Assembly (NCBI RefSeq): GCF_963855985.1 | Contig: NC_087112.1 | Coordinates: 6,698,501-6,762,500, forward strand | Direction: 5' to 3' | Length of the DNA: 64,000 nucleotides | DNA from: Ostrinia nubilalis | Taxonomy: Eukaryota > Arthropoda > Insecta > Lepidoptera > Crambidae | In this document: positions 1 to 12,050 of the stretch, piece after piece | Layout of the letters: each line of letters opens with the position of its first letter | How positions within the stretch are numbered: the stretch's first letter is position 1 | Notes under the pieces: model-generated | Seen by the model: only the letters and a program-made list of their open reading frames with translations | Databases searched by the model: none | Told to the model about the DNA's origin: nothing | Program-made: the position numbers and the translations under genes

Positions 1-1486
1 ACTACACGCACGTCACCTTATTGATCCCTTTAGTATGATTTCCTACGACTAAGCTACTATAAAAGACGATAGAGATAAAAGTGAAACCATAAAAGCGATT
101 TCTACAAAAGATCCGAATCCCTGAAGCGTGACAAAAAGAATATCTACCTACAGCCAATGAAAGATAAAAGTAAACTCAAAACATCACCACAGAAGGCTCG
201 TAGTAATATAATTTGATTGGCCATATAAATTAGACGAACATTATTCTTTGGATAAGGAACTAAACACAGCTATCTATCGCAATCAATCGTATACAGGGTG
301 GAAACGATAAGTGATCTTTCTTGATTATTTCTAAACTAGGTAGGTATCGAAGAACTGGTTACTGATTCTGAAAGTGCTTCACAAGCTCTATCAAACGGTA
401 TCATTAATACGTTACAGAATAAACTGGATATATCCGAAAATTCAATGTTTTCAGCTTCCATTAATTTAGTAAAGCCACACAATATTCTGAATTTCTGATG
501 GACTGGTATTGGGATTGGGAACAAGCGAAGTCTGACACCAGTTTTTTGGTTTGGAATTCTATAGATCAGGTTTTTTGTTTACTGTGACACCCTTAGGACT
601 GCCATTTTTTAAGACGCACCTGTAACCCCAAAGTGCACCATGCAAGAATCTCTATGGCTTCAAAGAGCATCGCATTGCTTAGTGTGTGCCAGTCTAACCG
701 ACACCCAACCCATAGACTACAGACCCATTAGCGAAGATGTCGTAAACCGTTCTGTTGTCTTCCGGCATTTTTTCACGTTTACAGTTCGCTCGATGACAGA
801 CGATCTTTGAATGTTTGCTTTTACAGCGTCACGAACAGTTTGGTTTATAATTTGTAGAAGAAAATTAAGAATTAGGTCATTATAAAAAAGACATCTACAG
901 ATTTTTAATTATTTAAAAGTACCCGGTCGTTTTCTTTGCATCATCCAAACACCAATAAAGCAGATTTTTTTGTGTATGACAATGGTTTTTGTTATTATTT
1001 AATGAAACAGATTTGTATCCAATATTGCACTTTTCAGTCCTTTCTCACGCACATCCAAATATCTAATTAGAATATAACCACCATTAATATTTAGATTGCC
1101 TTAAAAATATGACAGACACGTACAAATTTCGTCCTACATACAGCTTGCGCATGTCACTAAGTTATGAAGGTTTGGAAATATCCTAAATACCGTTAAAGTT
1201 TAAATTATACATTCCGTTAGTGATTTTGATTTTCATAGAAACAGCACCTCTCTACATTTGAATTTGATTTTCAAAGAATTAAAGTACTTTAAAAGACTTC
1301 GATAACAGTATTTTTTTGATATCAACTGACAATCTGTCTCTAAGCGATTATCATTTGTATTTAAATTAATTAGTACTGTAAGGAACTACATAATTAGTCA
1401 CAGCTGGAAATAACTTCTTCTTGATTAATCTTTATCAATGCATTACTATTTATACCTAAAAATGTTGTTCACAATTTAAATGCAAT
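1..1486. other. AT-rich DNA, no supported gene
   Basis: No gene is recognised. A 62-codon minus-strand ORF (336-524) ends without a convincing splice site or a known motif, so it is not called. If the coiled-coil exon at 20.7 kb is real, this stretch could be intron, but nothing here shows that directly. Confidence 0.5.
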
Positions 1487-1498
1487 ATTAAGTGACAA

Positions 1499-1558
1499 CA
1501 TCATTGGGGGAGGCCTATGTTCAGCAGTGGACGTCCTATGCCTGAAATGATGATGATG
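1499..1558 (+). mobile_element. RTE-like LINE 3' tail with 12-bp target duplication
   Basis: This 60-bp fragment carries the conserved 3' block of a lepidopteran RTE-like retrotransposon (GGGGGAGGCCTATGTTCAGC, then a GGACGTCC-type block) and ends in a short ATG repeat. It is flanked by an exact 12-bp duplication, ATTAAGTGACAA, at 1487-1498 and 1559-1570. That marks it as a complete, very strongly 5'-truncated insertion and not a random match. Confidence 0.85.
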
Positions 1559-1699
1559 ATTAAGTGACAATTTTTTTTCCAAGCACTGTAACTTCTGTCT
1601 AGCCAGGATCTAGCTTGGCCTCCAATGAAACCCAACCAGTGAAGGTTGAGTAGTCCCGGGGATAGCTAACTGTCTTGGAACCTGGAAATATTATGTGAT

Positions 1700-1850
1700 A
1701 AGCCGCATTATAGCCAATTTGCATGATTTACAGGACCACCCGAAAACTATCAAAAATGGCGGAACATACATTGGGGTGATTTGGATAGCCCTAGTGATGC
1801 TCTACCTCTAGGCTTCGGATTGACACTACTTTTTGGGACACCCTGTATAC
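1700..1850. repeat. One-ended fragment with TGGGACACCCTGTATA terminus
   Basis: Positions 1833-1850 read TTTTTGGGACACCCTGTATA, a terminal-repeat-like end seen in many insect TA-flanked elements. No matching opposite end is visible on the left, so this is a decayed or truncated copy and the left limit is a guess. Confidence 0.35.
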
Positions 1851-2426
1851 GCAAAAATATCTATCGTCTAAAGCCCTGACGGTAGCTTGAGGTCATTGGA
1901 CAAAATTCTACGTGCTCGGCAACCGGACTATACAAACATCAACAAAAATTTTGCCAAACTCAATCAATGACGCAAAACTGACCTAAACCATCGTTTATAT
2001 CTTAGTCTTACATTAAAAGATTTCTTTAAACTTCTAATGAATACATCAGTTAGCCTTCATACAGACTCGTACAAATTACTTCGAAACCGAATAAGGAAGT
2101 TTACGGATCATTACCTGTGCACAGGCGTACTTGTATTGTTTTGTTTGTTTTTCCGTACCTTTTACAATATTTGAACAGAATCGAGCAACTATGATAACGT
2201 CTTATAATGTCATTATTTATGTTAAACATATTTACTTTCCATCACAAGTCTTACAAGGAGTACCTAATCAAATTTTAAAGTCTTCTCAATTGTAAAGGCA
2301 AGTTGTGTTCTAAGTGGCTTTAGATTAAGTAAGATAACTCTAGAATTGAGAATAGAATAAGTATAAAATTATCTAACATGTATTTGTATACGAGCTGTTG
2401 GTGGACCTTTTTTATATAGAAAAATA

Positions 2427-2472
2427 CAGCTTTTGCCTGCGGCTTCACTCGCATGAATTTCTGTCAGTCATA
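2427..2472 (+). repeat. 5' fragment of the 'gcttttgcccgcggcttc' dispersed repeat
   Basis: The segment CAGCTTTTGCCTGCGGCTTC followed by ACTCGCATGAA matches the start of the repeat seen more fully at 30453. Only the first 45 or so bases are recognisable. The family is common in Lepidoptera and is probably a LINE- or SINE-related repeat. Confidence 0.5.
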
Positions 2473-3176
2473 GAAATATCTTTTCACCTTATTTTTCTTT
2501 TACCAAAGGTCCACGACTCTACTGGGTCCATGTAAATTTAAAGTATCCTAAAATCCTTTTTTTTTGCCTCCATACCAAATTTCTCAATAAAATGAAAATG
2601 TAACAAACAGTTACTTTCGCATAAATAATAAATACTACTATGGATTAATAAATCTTATAAAACAAAAAAGTTTTTCGCAACAAATTGGCAACATTGATTC
2701 CCCAAGAGGCGCACGATAAACCGTTCCTACACCAGTCCCGGTGTTGCCATTTAATTAACCGGTATCGCCCTCGTTAAAATAAACGTTAACGTTGTACAAA
2801 CAAAGCCCAGGGTTGGGAGTTCATCAAAAACATTCCCGCGCAACCATTTATTTGACCTCGGACAAACATGCGCGAACACATGGCACAGGTAAAGTAAAAC
2901 AAACAGTCAAAGAAAGACTAAATAAATATTACTTTACAATCTGTACATTACATTTTTAGCACATTTATTTTTAGTGTAATGTAAAAACTCTGATTATTTT
3001 CTATGTTTTAATAGTTACAGTTAAAAACTTAAAAATGCATTGTCACGTCGCTTCTATGATCAGTAGGCCTAGAATGTGTAGGCATATCGATTTTGTCCAT
3101 TGAATTTGACGTCGATAAAGTATATAAAAATATATACTTTGATCAAAATGATTAAAACAGTAAAACACGGGTCTAG

Positions 3177-3294
3177 GGCTGAGTTGCACCACCTAACTTC
3201 AACGGTAACTATGACGATAACCTGTACTTTTTGTATGGAATTTAACAGATTTTTGACGTTTGTCAAAGTTAAAGTAAGATGGTGCAACCCAGCC
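3177..3294 (+). mobile_element. 118-bp MITE 'GGCTGAGTTGCACC', copy 1
   Basis: Inverted ends GGCTGAGTTGCACCACC and its complement enclose 118 bp. Exactly 118-bp relatives lie at 32029 and 62303, and a shorter one at 17508. Here the flanks are TAG and CTA, degraded from the TAA that flanks the other copies. The 3-bp TAA duplication fits PIF/Harbinger-type elements. It has no coding capacity of its own. Confidence 0.8.
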
Positions 3295-5736
3295 CTACTA
3301 TTTTAATTGAAATGGAACGCGAAAGTTAGATCAAAATGATGTCTCTGACATCCTTTTGACAGATCATAAAAAGTTAAGTGGATTAGTTAGTGGCGTCATC
3401 GTGCTGCAGTTGAAAATTGACTTGAAGTGTTTGACATTTTTATTACAGTTATGTCAACGGAAATATTAAATGTAAGTTAGTGACGTAAACCATAATGAAT
3501 GAAAGTGCATGATCTAAGCACCAACGAAAGAATGTCATCATCCCGTACAAAGTCGTTCACAAGTTCATATTTAAACCTAACTAACTTAAATAAATAGGTA
3601 AGTGGTTAGTGCCAGAAATTAGACGTGGACGTGACACATACTAGGTCCACAATGAAAGTGCTCTTTTTAATTTTGATTATATCATCCAGATAGATGACAA
3701 AGATATAGCAAACCGTGAGTTGCAAATATTAACAACATCAAGATATTGTAACAGCTGTGTCACTCTCCAGTGAGTTATTAAACAAGTTAGTACTTACACC
3801 TTTGTTAATGGATGACTGCGCATTACACCTTAATCAGCGACTTCTCAGCATTAACAAGGGACCATCACCAGACCTGCCACGTCATCCGTCCCTTGACCTT
3901 CAAAGCCTGTACAGGCTGACGTATTTGAGCTATTGGACCCTCGAAAATGCCTCTTATTTGTAAGCACGTAGAATTCCAAAATCACAAATTCTCTGGAAGA
4001 TTCGGGAACGTCGAGTCTGCAACTGACTTGCATTTTCTTCTTGATATGACAAAAGATTTTCAGGATTGCACTTTAGGAAGAAATGGGGCGAGGTATGCTC
4101 AGCGTGGAATTTTCTCATGGAGTTTGAGGCTTGGGAGGAATACAAATTGCATTTACTTGGAACGTATTTTATTTAATGCTGTTAAAGAAAACTGAGCTAA
4201 TGGTCGTATATTCTCAAGGAAATTGCCAATTAGCAAATGCTATGTCATTTGTCATGTTTTCAGAATCGTAATTTTGTGGATAAAGAGATCAAGAGTATGT
4301 TATTCATAAAATTCACACAAATGATGTAACAGAATTCTGCAAACCCATATAAACTTAATATAAAGCGAAATCTAATTAAAATAATTGTGGGAAAGCAACT
4401 TCACGAACAAACTGCAGGTGAGCGAGTTTCGTAAGCTCTCAAGATCCTGGTTTCTTCTTAATTAATATTATGCAACTAACTTCCAATTAGGCCATTTGAT
4501 ATTAAGTGCAGTTTTGCTCGCCCAACAGCACGATGGACCGACGGCCATAAGAGGAAAGGTCCTGGATGCAGTGGATAAATTTTTAGAATACATTTATCAT
4601 GACAGCTTTTATCATGTACGAGTACAGCCGAGAGCATATCGGACTCCACATTCGTTGCAAAATAGCCTGTATTTCAACGACGTAAGACGTCATTATGCTT
4701 AGCGTGATGTGCTGTCGTCCGTACAATGTTCTATCACTGGGTCATAGACACTCCTGACAATATTTTTGCTGCTTCAGCAATGATGAGCGATTGCAATAGA
4801 TTTTGCCGTCCGATTGAGCACTGGTTGAGAATCCAGCCCATAGTACAAGCTTTGTATACTTAGTTTAGGACTAGATGGTGCCCTAAAATTTGGGACTGGA
4901 TATAGGCGTAGTGTAAAATGTCCAAGGACACTTATTTACTGTCTGTGTGGACTAGACCGCTTTATAGGATATTATTGAGGAAGAAGAAATAGGAACATCA
5001 AAAATGATTATGATGAACTAACTGCAGCTAGTGACGTCATCAGTGATACGGAACCGCGGAATATGCAATAGAAATTCTAAAACGAGCACCACGGTTGGCT
5101 GGAGCGGTACTGATGAACAGTTAGTCGGATGCATTCAACCGAAACTGAGATTTTAATTGGCTGCCCTGTAGTTAGCTCACGTGATTGCCTTTAATAATGG
5201 TATTTATTATGGTGTGATCATCATATTAAGAATTTTACAAATTTGAAATTAAAAGAAAGATGTTGAGGACTTGTACCTACTTTTTATGACTTTGACGATT
5301 CATGTCGGCGGGTCGGCAGTGTTGTGTACTGCTTAAGACTTGGAGGTCGCTTGGACTAGTCCGCATACATGACGCCAGCTACGGTCGCGTATTCAAATCC
5401 TATCGGTGATCATGTACAGGCTCCTCAGACTATTACTTGTCATCAACGGGACTCAAACCTGCTGTTGCAGCTGAAGTTGTATATTTTGGTACCCGGTACC
5501 ACTAGGCCTAGATTTGGACGACAGATCACGTGCTCAACACCAGACAAGATATTCGTTAATATCAAGTTTTAATTCCCAAGGGAAAAAACAAATTAATGAT
5601 ATCTTACATACATACTTTACATACCACAAGTAGGTATGAGTTTCAAAACATGCGAGTGTTAAGATGTTATCTAAATTATCGTGCACATCGGCACATTTGC
5701 AATGGCCCATTCATAGACTCAAACAAAGACAATTTG
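3295..5736. other. No supported gene; small unsupported ORFs
   Basis: Overlapping plus-strand ORFs of 68-82 codons lie at 3757-4195, and another of 68 codons at 4496-4702. None shows a known domain, a splice context or a repeat structure. The stretch is otherwise AT-rich DNA without clear repeats, except the possible RTE relic at 4519-4580. Confidence 0.4.
4519..4580 (+). pseudogene. Possible degraded RTE reverse-transcriptase C-terminus
   Basis: In one frame the DNA reads RPTARWTDGHKR and then a few bases matching the GxWMQ codons. This resembles the 'RPPTRWTDDLVKVAGRAWM' signature of RTE-like C-termini elsewhere in the window. The rest of the tail is missing, so the assignment is tentative. 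Confidence 0.3.
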
Positions 5737-6587
5737 CCCTTATTGACCACCTTGCGACATCTATGAGAGACTTGCACATATTAACCTTGTAATAGTCACA
5801 CAGGTCTCCTTTGACCACGAGTGAGTTCATCTTCATTTTCATGAGATGTCGAAATCTGATAATATATCTGATCAATCGAAAGATTAGTCTCACGATGAGA
5901 GACTTTTTAGATTCGGGCGTCTTACAATTAAAATATAAACATTGATGTTTTCATTAACATCTTAGTTCAATCATTCATCTCATTCAATAGTCAGATGACT
6001 TTCATAAATAAATCTGTATTTAAAGACTAAGTAGGTAATTGATTTTTTTAACTGTTTGCAACCAATTGTTATTGCTTTAGATTTTGAAATACATCCCACA
6101 TAATACAATTTGCAGCCAATACGTTTTAATTAAAAATTTTGTCTACGTTTACTTGTTGAATGAGGTCTCACAGACCCCAAGCGTTCATTGACAGGTTGAC
6201 TCAAAAAATCTCTAATTAACCGGCAAGGCCGTCGATTCTTCGAACCTGCACATAATATGGTCATGTCAACAGAGGTCGTGGTTGTGCAAGAAGGCCATAT
6301 TCGAGCGTGGCAAGTGTGGCAACACTGGCAACCTGTGGCAACGCGGTGAAGATCTAATAATGTAGTTGTAATTATATTTTCATGTGGTAACTGGTTGGTT
6401 AAGTTGATTGAGAGCTTAAACATCTAGTTACAAGTTAAGTAATGCTTTCACTATTGGTAATAAGGCAATGGATTTAAACATAAATTATTTCTTACATACA
6501 GCCATGAAGGATTTATAAATCCATAGAAAACACACAGACTAATACAAATAGATAAAATTATGCCAATGGTCCAATCACTTTAGGTCT

Positions 6588-6838
6588 CTCTCTCTTCTCA
6601 GTCGGTACACTCTTGTCAGAGTGGTCGTGGTCATCATTTTGAATCACTATTCAGAGTGATGTTCCTCGTAATACGGCGCCATTCCTCGCGGACTGCAGCT
6701 TTCCGGGTACTTTCGCTAACCGAGCACTTAGTTGCGGCCTTGATCTGGTCCGTCCATCTCATTGGTGATCTACCACGTGGTCTGGTGCCCTCAACTTTTC
6801 CCTGTACTACGAGACGCTCTATGGAGTCATTACTGCGC
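6588..6838 (-). pseudogene. RTE-like LINE reverse-transcriptase C-terminus, 5'-truncated
   Basis: The minus-strand frame encodes RPRGRSPMRWTDQI and then KAAVREEWRRI, a typical C-terminal tail of RTE-like endonuclease/reverse-transcriptase polyproteins, of a different subfamily from the GGACGTCC-tailed copies. An exact 11-bp duplication, ACTTTAGGTCT, flanks it at 6577-6587 and 6839-6849. Unit 2 of the tandem duplication has a single ACTTTAGAGGTCT at this place (around 11020), so the insertion came after the duplication. Only the last 70 or so residues remain; the element is dead. Confidence 0.8.
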
Positions 6839-7430
6839 ACTTTAGGTCTACTATCGGAATAATCGTGTAGGTAATGCAATAGTGCTTACATCTGTAAGTA
6901 AAGTGTTAAATGAATTGTATTTATATTAGATCTGACTTTTCCCGAAAAGAAAGAGTCTTGATGACAGACGGACAAACGACTCTAAAAGGCAATTTACATG
7001 AACTAATTAACAAAAATTCTACCAATTTTCAATTATACAATAGCTGTCTATTTCGCTTCACAAAAACTAAAAACTGACCTCTAGTTTTTTGCCAGCTACA
7101 ATTAATACTGTACAAGTTAGCCATAAAAAACTAAAATGAAAATGAGGCAAAAAGGGTAGGTATTGTATAAAAATATAAATCCCAGCCAGCCATAAATTCA
7201 GTTAAGTTATTTCTGGAAATCTGCCTACGGCAGAATAGGCTACGTTATGATACAATCTTCTATTACTTAGCCTTTTTATTTCTTAACGATTTAATCCATC
7301 TTCACATTACGACCAACAAATTATATTAACTCAAATCGTTATGTCTAAATTCTAAATAATAGTAGCTTCGTAACTATGAAAATAGGCAACTGAATAATAA
7401 TAAATTAAAGAATACGGTAGGTATAAGAAG

Positions 7431-8164
7431 TAGAGATAAAACGGATAGTTGTTTGGCCGGATACCGGATACCGGATATCCGGCCAGCTGCTAGGCCGGAT
7501 AGCCGGATATCCGGCGGCCGGATAGTTGGCCCGTTGTCTCGTTGCATGTCGTGACGAGTTTAGCGCCACACAGGTGCTTCGAACGCGATCAGTAGGTCTA
7601 AGTAGACTAGACTAGTCACACTTTTCGAAAATCGAATCAGTCCGAGTAGAATGTCAGATTTTGCCACTTGTCTAGGGGGTAATCAATTCGGGTGATTTCG
7701 GTTGCCATCGTGAGTGTGTGATTGAATGGCGAAAATTAAATTAGTTTACTTGCTGCGTAATCTGACTGAACTGCATTCATGTCATCAGATCATCAGTGAA
7801 AAAAAGATCGCCTATTTTATTTGGCAATATTTCGACATTAACAGATACCTATTTACTATTTATTATGTATTCGTCATTAGAGTGAATAGCCCAGAAAAAG
7901 AAATTAGTTTTTTTTTAAAGGCTTTAATATGGCTTTTAGTAACTTTTTGGACTTTAAATAAAAGCCGTCATTATTATAAGCCATTGTATTGACATTTACC
8001 TTAAAGATTAATGCATTTCATTTTATTAATAGGAAATTGTCGTATTTTTTTAATATCCGGTATCCGGCCGGATAGTGAGTTACTATCCGGTATCCGGCCG
8101 GATAGTAAATTTAGGCCGGATATCCGGCCTACCGGATAGTTACCGGATATCCGTTTCATCTCTA
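7431..8164. mobile_element. Non-autonomous hAT-like element, 734 bp
   Basis: The ends are TAGAGATAAAACGGATA and, inverted, TAGAGATGAAACGGATA. They are flanked by a perfect 8-bp duplication, ATAAGAAG, at 7423-7430 and 8165-8172. An 8-bp duplication with a TAGAGATG-type end is the hAT signature. Both subterminal regions (about 7454-7531 and 8054-8152) are packed with CCGGATA and CCGGATATCCGG motifs in both orientations, which could be transposase-binding sites. The only sizeable ORF, 88 codons at 7726-7992, shows no transposase motif. Unit 2 lacks the element. Confidence 0.85.
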
Positions 8165-8284
8165 ATAAGAAGACACTTTGACTATTTTGCCTATCTGTCT
8201 TTTTACTCCGGCTAATAATGTCTGAAGCGGCAGGACCAATTTTTGATGTGATTACCACTGCCAGACAGTGATGCTTTAAGAAGT

Positions 8285-8372
8285 CATCATCATCATCATC
8301 TCAGTCATAGGACGTCCACTGCTGAACATAGGCCTCCCCCAATGCTTTCCATGTTACCCGGTATCCGGTATC
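8285..8372 (-). mobile_element. RTE-like LINE 3' tail with 10-bp target duplication
   Basis: The inverted RTE tail (GGACGTCCACTGCTGAACAT preceded by CATCATCATCATC) is flanked by exact TTTAAGAAGT copies at 8275-8284 and 8373-8382. The same insertion with the same flanks is present at 15358-15451, so it is older than the tandem duplication. Confidence 0.85.
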
Positions 8373-9605
8373 TTTAAGAAGTAACTGATTTTATTTCAGA
8401 AAAAGCATTAAGGTTTCGGCACCGCACAAAAAATTCAGTACCATAAAATTACGATCATTAAATTAATTATTTGTCAATTTAATTAAAATCTACGAGGGCA
8501 GAGTAGCGTTAGAAGCTAGTCCATCATAAAATAATATAGATTCCAAGAATTTCTCGTAATACCCTAAGCTTTACGAAAATCCAAATCTACCAAATTGCTT
8601 TACAAAGCCCAAGTATTAAGCTTTCGAATGATTAATATGATACGGTTATTTAGCGAAACCGTCTGTTGACCTCAGGCCTCAGGGCAAGGCCGTGACGTCA
8701 CCGTGATTTATGACGTCAGCCCAAGGTCATTATTATGGAAGTAGGTACTTGACTTGTTGATGTTTTGATTGCTATATCAATTTAATGTTATGGTTTGATT
8801 TTGAATACATTCTGCTAGTAGTAAAGTGCTTAGTAAATCACGTTAAAAATATAACAATTACAAACGCGTATCCCAGGGATTGGAACCTGTTACTGAAGCT
8901 TTGTAGTCCGGTATGCAACTGTCTGTTAGTTTTATATTTATTTTGATCAAACAAAAAGGATTGATTCTACAGCTCAAATCCAACAAAAAAGTTCAAATAT
9001 TTAAAAACAACCTTTCCATGCCCTTATTGACCACCTTGCGACATCTATGAGAGACGTGCACATATTAACCTTGTAATAGTCACGTGGTGGGTCTTATAGA
9101 CCAAAAGTAAGTACATTTTCATCAAACGATAGATTAGTCTCACTATGAGAGACTTTTTAGATTCGGGCGTCTTACAATTAAAATATAAACATGGACGTTT
9201 AAATTAACATCTCAGTTCATTGAATAAGTTCATCTTTGTCAATAGTCAGATGACTTTCATACGTAAATCTGTCTAATTGATTTCATTAACTGTTTGCAAC
9301 CAATCCTTATTGATTTCAATTTTGAAATACATCCTACATAATACAATTTGCAGCCATTTTAGTCTATTTTAGGTTTATTTCTTGAGTGGGGTCTCACAGA
9401 CCCCAAGCGTTCATTGACAGGTTGACTTAAAAAATCTCTAATTAACCGACAAGGCCGCCGATTCTTCGAACCTGCACATAATATGGTCATGTCAACAACA
9501 GAGGTCGTGGTTGTGCAAGAAGGCCATATTCGAGCGTGGCAAGTGTGGCAACACTGGCAACCTGTGGCAACGCTGTGAAGATCTAATAATGTAGTTGTAA
9601 TTATA

Positions 9606-10288
9606 CAGTGTAAGTCACGTTAAAGTGTACATATCAAAATAGATGAAACTAGACCTATTTTTATCGACAAAAATGAGGTCAAAAAATTTTTGAGATTTTT
9701 TTTTAATTTTTTTTCTTCCTATTACGTATTGTAAAGAAAACGTAATAACTTTTAAACTAAGCGGTATATCCTGATAGAATAAAAACAGTGATAATGCTAA
9801 ATAACAGGCAATACTAAAAAAATACATAAAATTCAAACGATCATATCAAATGTTGTGATAGGGATAGAGACATGCGATTTTTGGTTTTACAAAGGTAATA
9901 CGATAGAGAATAATTCAAAGTAATAAAAACCACATTTTATACGAGCATTTTTTGGAGAAATTTATCAAATAACCAAAAAAACACGAATTTTTAAGCAGAT
10001 TTTTTTTAAAAAGTATAATTTTTTATTATTTGTTGGCATTTTCTGAGTATTTTATGTATTTTTTTAGTATCGTCTGTTATTTAGCATTATTACTGTTTTT
10101 ATTTTATCAGGATATACTTCTTAGTTTAAAAGTTATTACGTTTTCTTTACAATAAGTACTTGAAAGAAAAAAAAAATATATAAAAAAATAAAAAAAAATC
10201 TCAAAAAATTTTTGACCACTTTTTTGTCGATAAAAATAGGTCTAGTTTCATCTATTTTGATATGTACACTTTAACGTGACTCACACTG
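9606..10288. mobile_element. 683-bp palindromic TA-flanked MITE
   Basis: The two arms (about 9606-9830 and 10050-10288) are near-complementary and start CAGTGTAAGTCACG and CAGTGTGAGTCACG. TA dinucleotides flank the element at 9604-9605 and 10289-10290. Unit 1 of the tandem duplication has the empty site, AATTATATTTTCATG (around 6370-6385), with a single TA. TA duplication points to the Tc1/mariner group. There is no transposase; internal ORFs are arm artefacts. Confidence 0.9.
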
Positions 10289-10471
10289 TATTTTCATGTG
10301 TTAACTGGTTGGTTAAGTTGATTGAGAGCAGTGCTTAAAAATCTATGTAGTTACAAATTAAGTAATGCTTTCACTATTGGTATAGGCAACGGATTTAAAC
10401 ATAAATTATTTCTTACATGCAACCATGAAGGATTTATAAATCCATAGATAACACACAGACTAATTCAAATA

Positions 10472-10991
10472 TACTCAACATCAAATAAACCGCACCTTCC
10501 GCGACGCGAACTTTTTAACGATTTTCTTCTGACACAATCATGGTACCCCAACAATATTGGTGTTATTTGAAAGCCCAATAAATATCCTTAAAGAAAAACA
10601 CATTTAATTTCTTAATAAATGATTAACATATACCATAAATGTGACTTGAAAAAATACCTCACTTTGGGCCCACCTATGGGATCAATTAGACCAATTTTTA
10701 TGGTTATAAAACCAAATAATGATTTCACGTGTCCTCTTTAACAGATGGATAGCAATTAAACCCAACTTAACAGTTTTATAGCCATAAAAGTTGGCTCTAG
10801 CGTAACTACCTATTTTTTGAAGAAGTGACTCTGGATCCTTCTTAAGACACATTTTTGGGGTAAAAACCTTTCCTTTAATGAAATGAAGGTTAGAACTAGG
10901 CTTTTAAATGGTACCAATATTGGTGGGAAGTGGGGATGCATACGTTTGAAAATGCTTGTTGCGGGAGGTGCGATTTATTTGACGTCGAGTG
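10472..10991. mobile_element. 520-bp TA-flanked MITE with CACTCGACGTCAAATAAA-type ends
   Basis: The ends TACTCAACATCAAATAAACC and, inverted, CACTCGACGTCAAATAAATC differ at four positions in the first 20. TA flanks lie at 10470-10471 and 10992-10993. The empty site is seen in unit 1 near 6550 (CAAATAGATA). No coding potential is visible, so this is a non-autonomous element probably mobilised by a Tc1/mariner-type transposase. Confidence 0.85.
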
Positions 10992-11934
10992 TAGATATAA
11001 TTAGGCCAATGGTCCAATAACTTTAGAGGTCTACTATCGGAATAATCGTGTAGGTAATGCAATTTATTGTGCTTACATCTGTCAGTAAATTGTTAAATGA
11101 ATAATATTTATATTAGATCTGACTTTTCCCGAAAAGAAAGAGTCTCTTGATGACAGACGGACAAACGACTCTAAAAGGCAATTTACATGAATATTAACCA
11201 AAATTCCACCAATTTTCAATTATACAATAGCTGTCTATTTCGCTTCACAAAAACTAAAAACTGACCTCTAGTTTTTTGCCAGCTACAATTAATACTGTAC
11301 AAGTTAGCCATAAAAAACTAAAATGAAAATGAGGCAAAAAGGGTAGGTATTGTATAAAAATATTAATCCCAGCCAGCCATAACTTCAGTCAAGTTATTTC
11401 TGGAAATCTGCCTACGGCAGAATAGGCTACGTTATGAAACAATCTTCTATTACTTAGCCTTTTTATTTCTTTCGTTACTTACTTAAATTACGATTTAATC
11501 CATCTTCACATTACGACCAACAAATTATTAACTCAAATCGTTATGTCTAAATAATAGTAGCTTCGTATTATTTATTATGAAAATAGGCAACTGAATAATA
11601 ATGAAAGAATACGGTATAGTAAAAGACACTGACTTTTTTATTAATTAACCCGGCGAGCGTAAGGTTGACCTTGAAATATCGATTAATATTTTAATAACGA
11701 ATTTTTGTTATGCTTCGTGCGCTTGAGTAGCTGCGCGGAGGGACATACGGAAGCGTCCTTTGCCACTGTTTTAGGCGACCGCCGCCCGGGGTATGCTGAG
11801 GACGAGGTTGAAGCTGTCCGCGGGTGCGTGACACCCGCCTTACGCTACTTGTAACGAATTTGATCAAACACATTTTATTTTATTTTTATTATTTTATGGA
11901 TTTTTTTGGTTTTTCTTCAGGCTAAAGATCTAGA

Positions 11935-12050
11935 ATGTCTTACGAAGATAATCAAATAGATTATCAGGTCTGTTCAAACCTGTTCAAACAAAATGAAGTC
12001 AGTTCTTCCGACAAGTCTGGTAGTGACCAAAATATTGATAATCAACGAGT
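11935..12050 (+). pseudogene. Likely piggyBac-type transposase, N-terminal fragment
   Basis: An ATG-started frame opens 286 bp inside the left terminal repeat and reads MSYEDNQIDYQ, then a serine/aspartate-rich stretch (SSSDKSGSDQNIDNQ). Position and acidic, low-complexity composition fit the N-terminus of a piggyBac transposase. It runs into an inverted-repeat boundary near 12045 and then loses any sensible coding. The assignment rests on place and composition, not on a catalytic motif. Confidence 0.45.

Larger units (their letters stand above)
5737..9017 (+). repeat. Tandem duplication, unit 1 (core about 2.2-2.3 kb)
   Basis: The unit begins at GCCCTTATTGACCACCTTGC and ends at AACCTTTCCAT. 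Both halves are closely repeated in unit 2, starting at 9018. Removing the insertions private to this copy (hAT-like element 7431-8164, RTE fragment 6588-6838) leaves about 2.28 kb, close to the core left in unit 2. No gene is recognised in the core. A 97-codon minus-strand ORF at 6130-6423 lies over a region that is repeated in the other copy. Confidence 0.85.

Noticed and set aside
1..524. Minus-strand ORF 336-524 as an exon of the coiled-coil gene
   Set aside because: No acceptor/donor pair frames it with the phase needed from the exon at 20683, and its composition is not coiled-coil.
6130..6423. 97-codon minus-strand ORF in tandem unit 1
   Set aside because: The same DNA in unit 2 carries indels (for example CAACAACAG for CAACAG) and an extra element. 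There is no sign of coding constraint and no known motif.
7454..8152. CRISPR-like array of CCGGATA repeats
   Set aside because: The repeats are short, variably spaced, in both orientations and confined to the ends of a hAT-like element in eukaryotic DNA.
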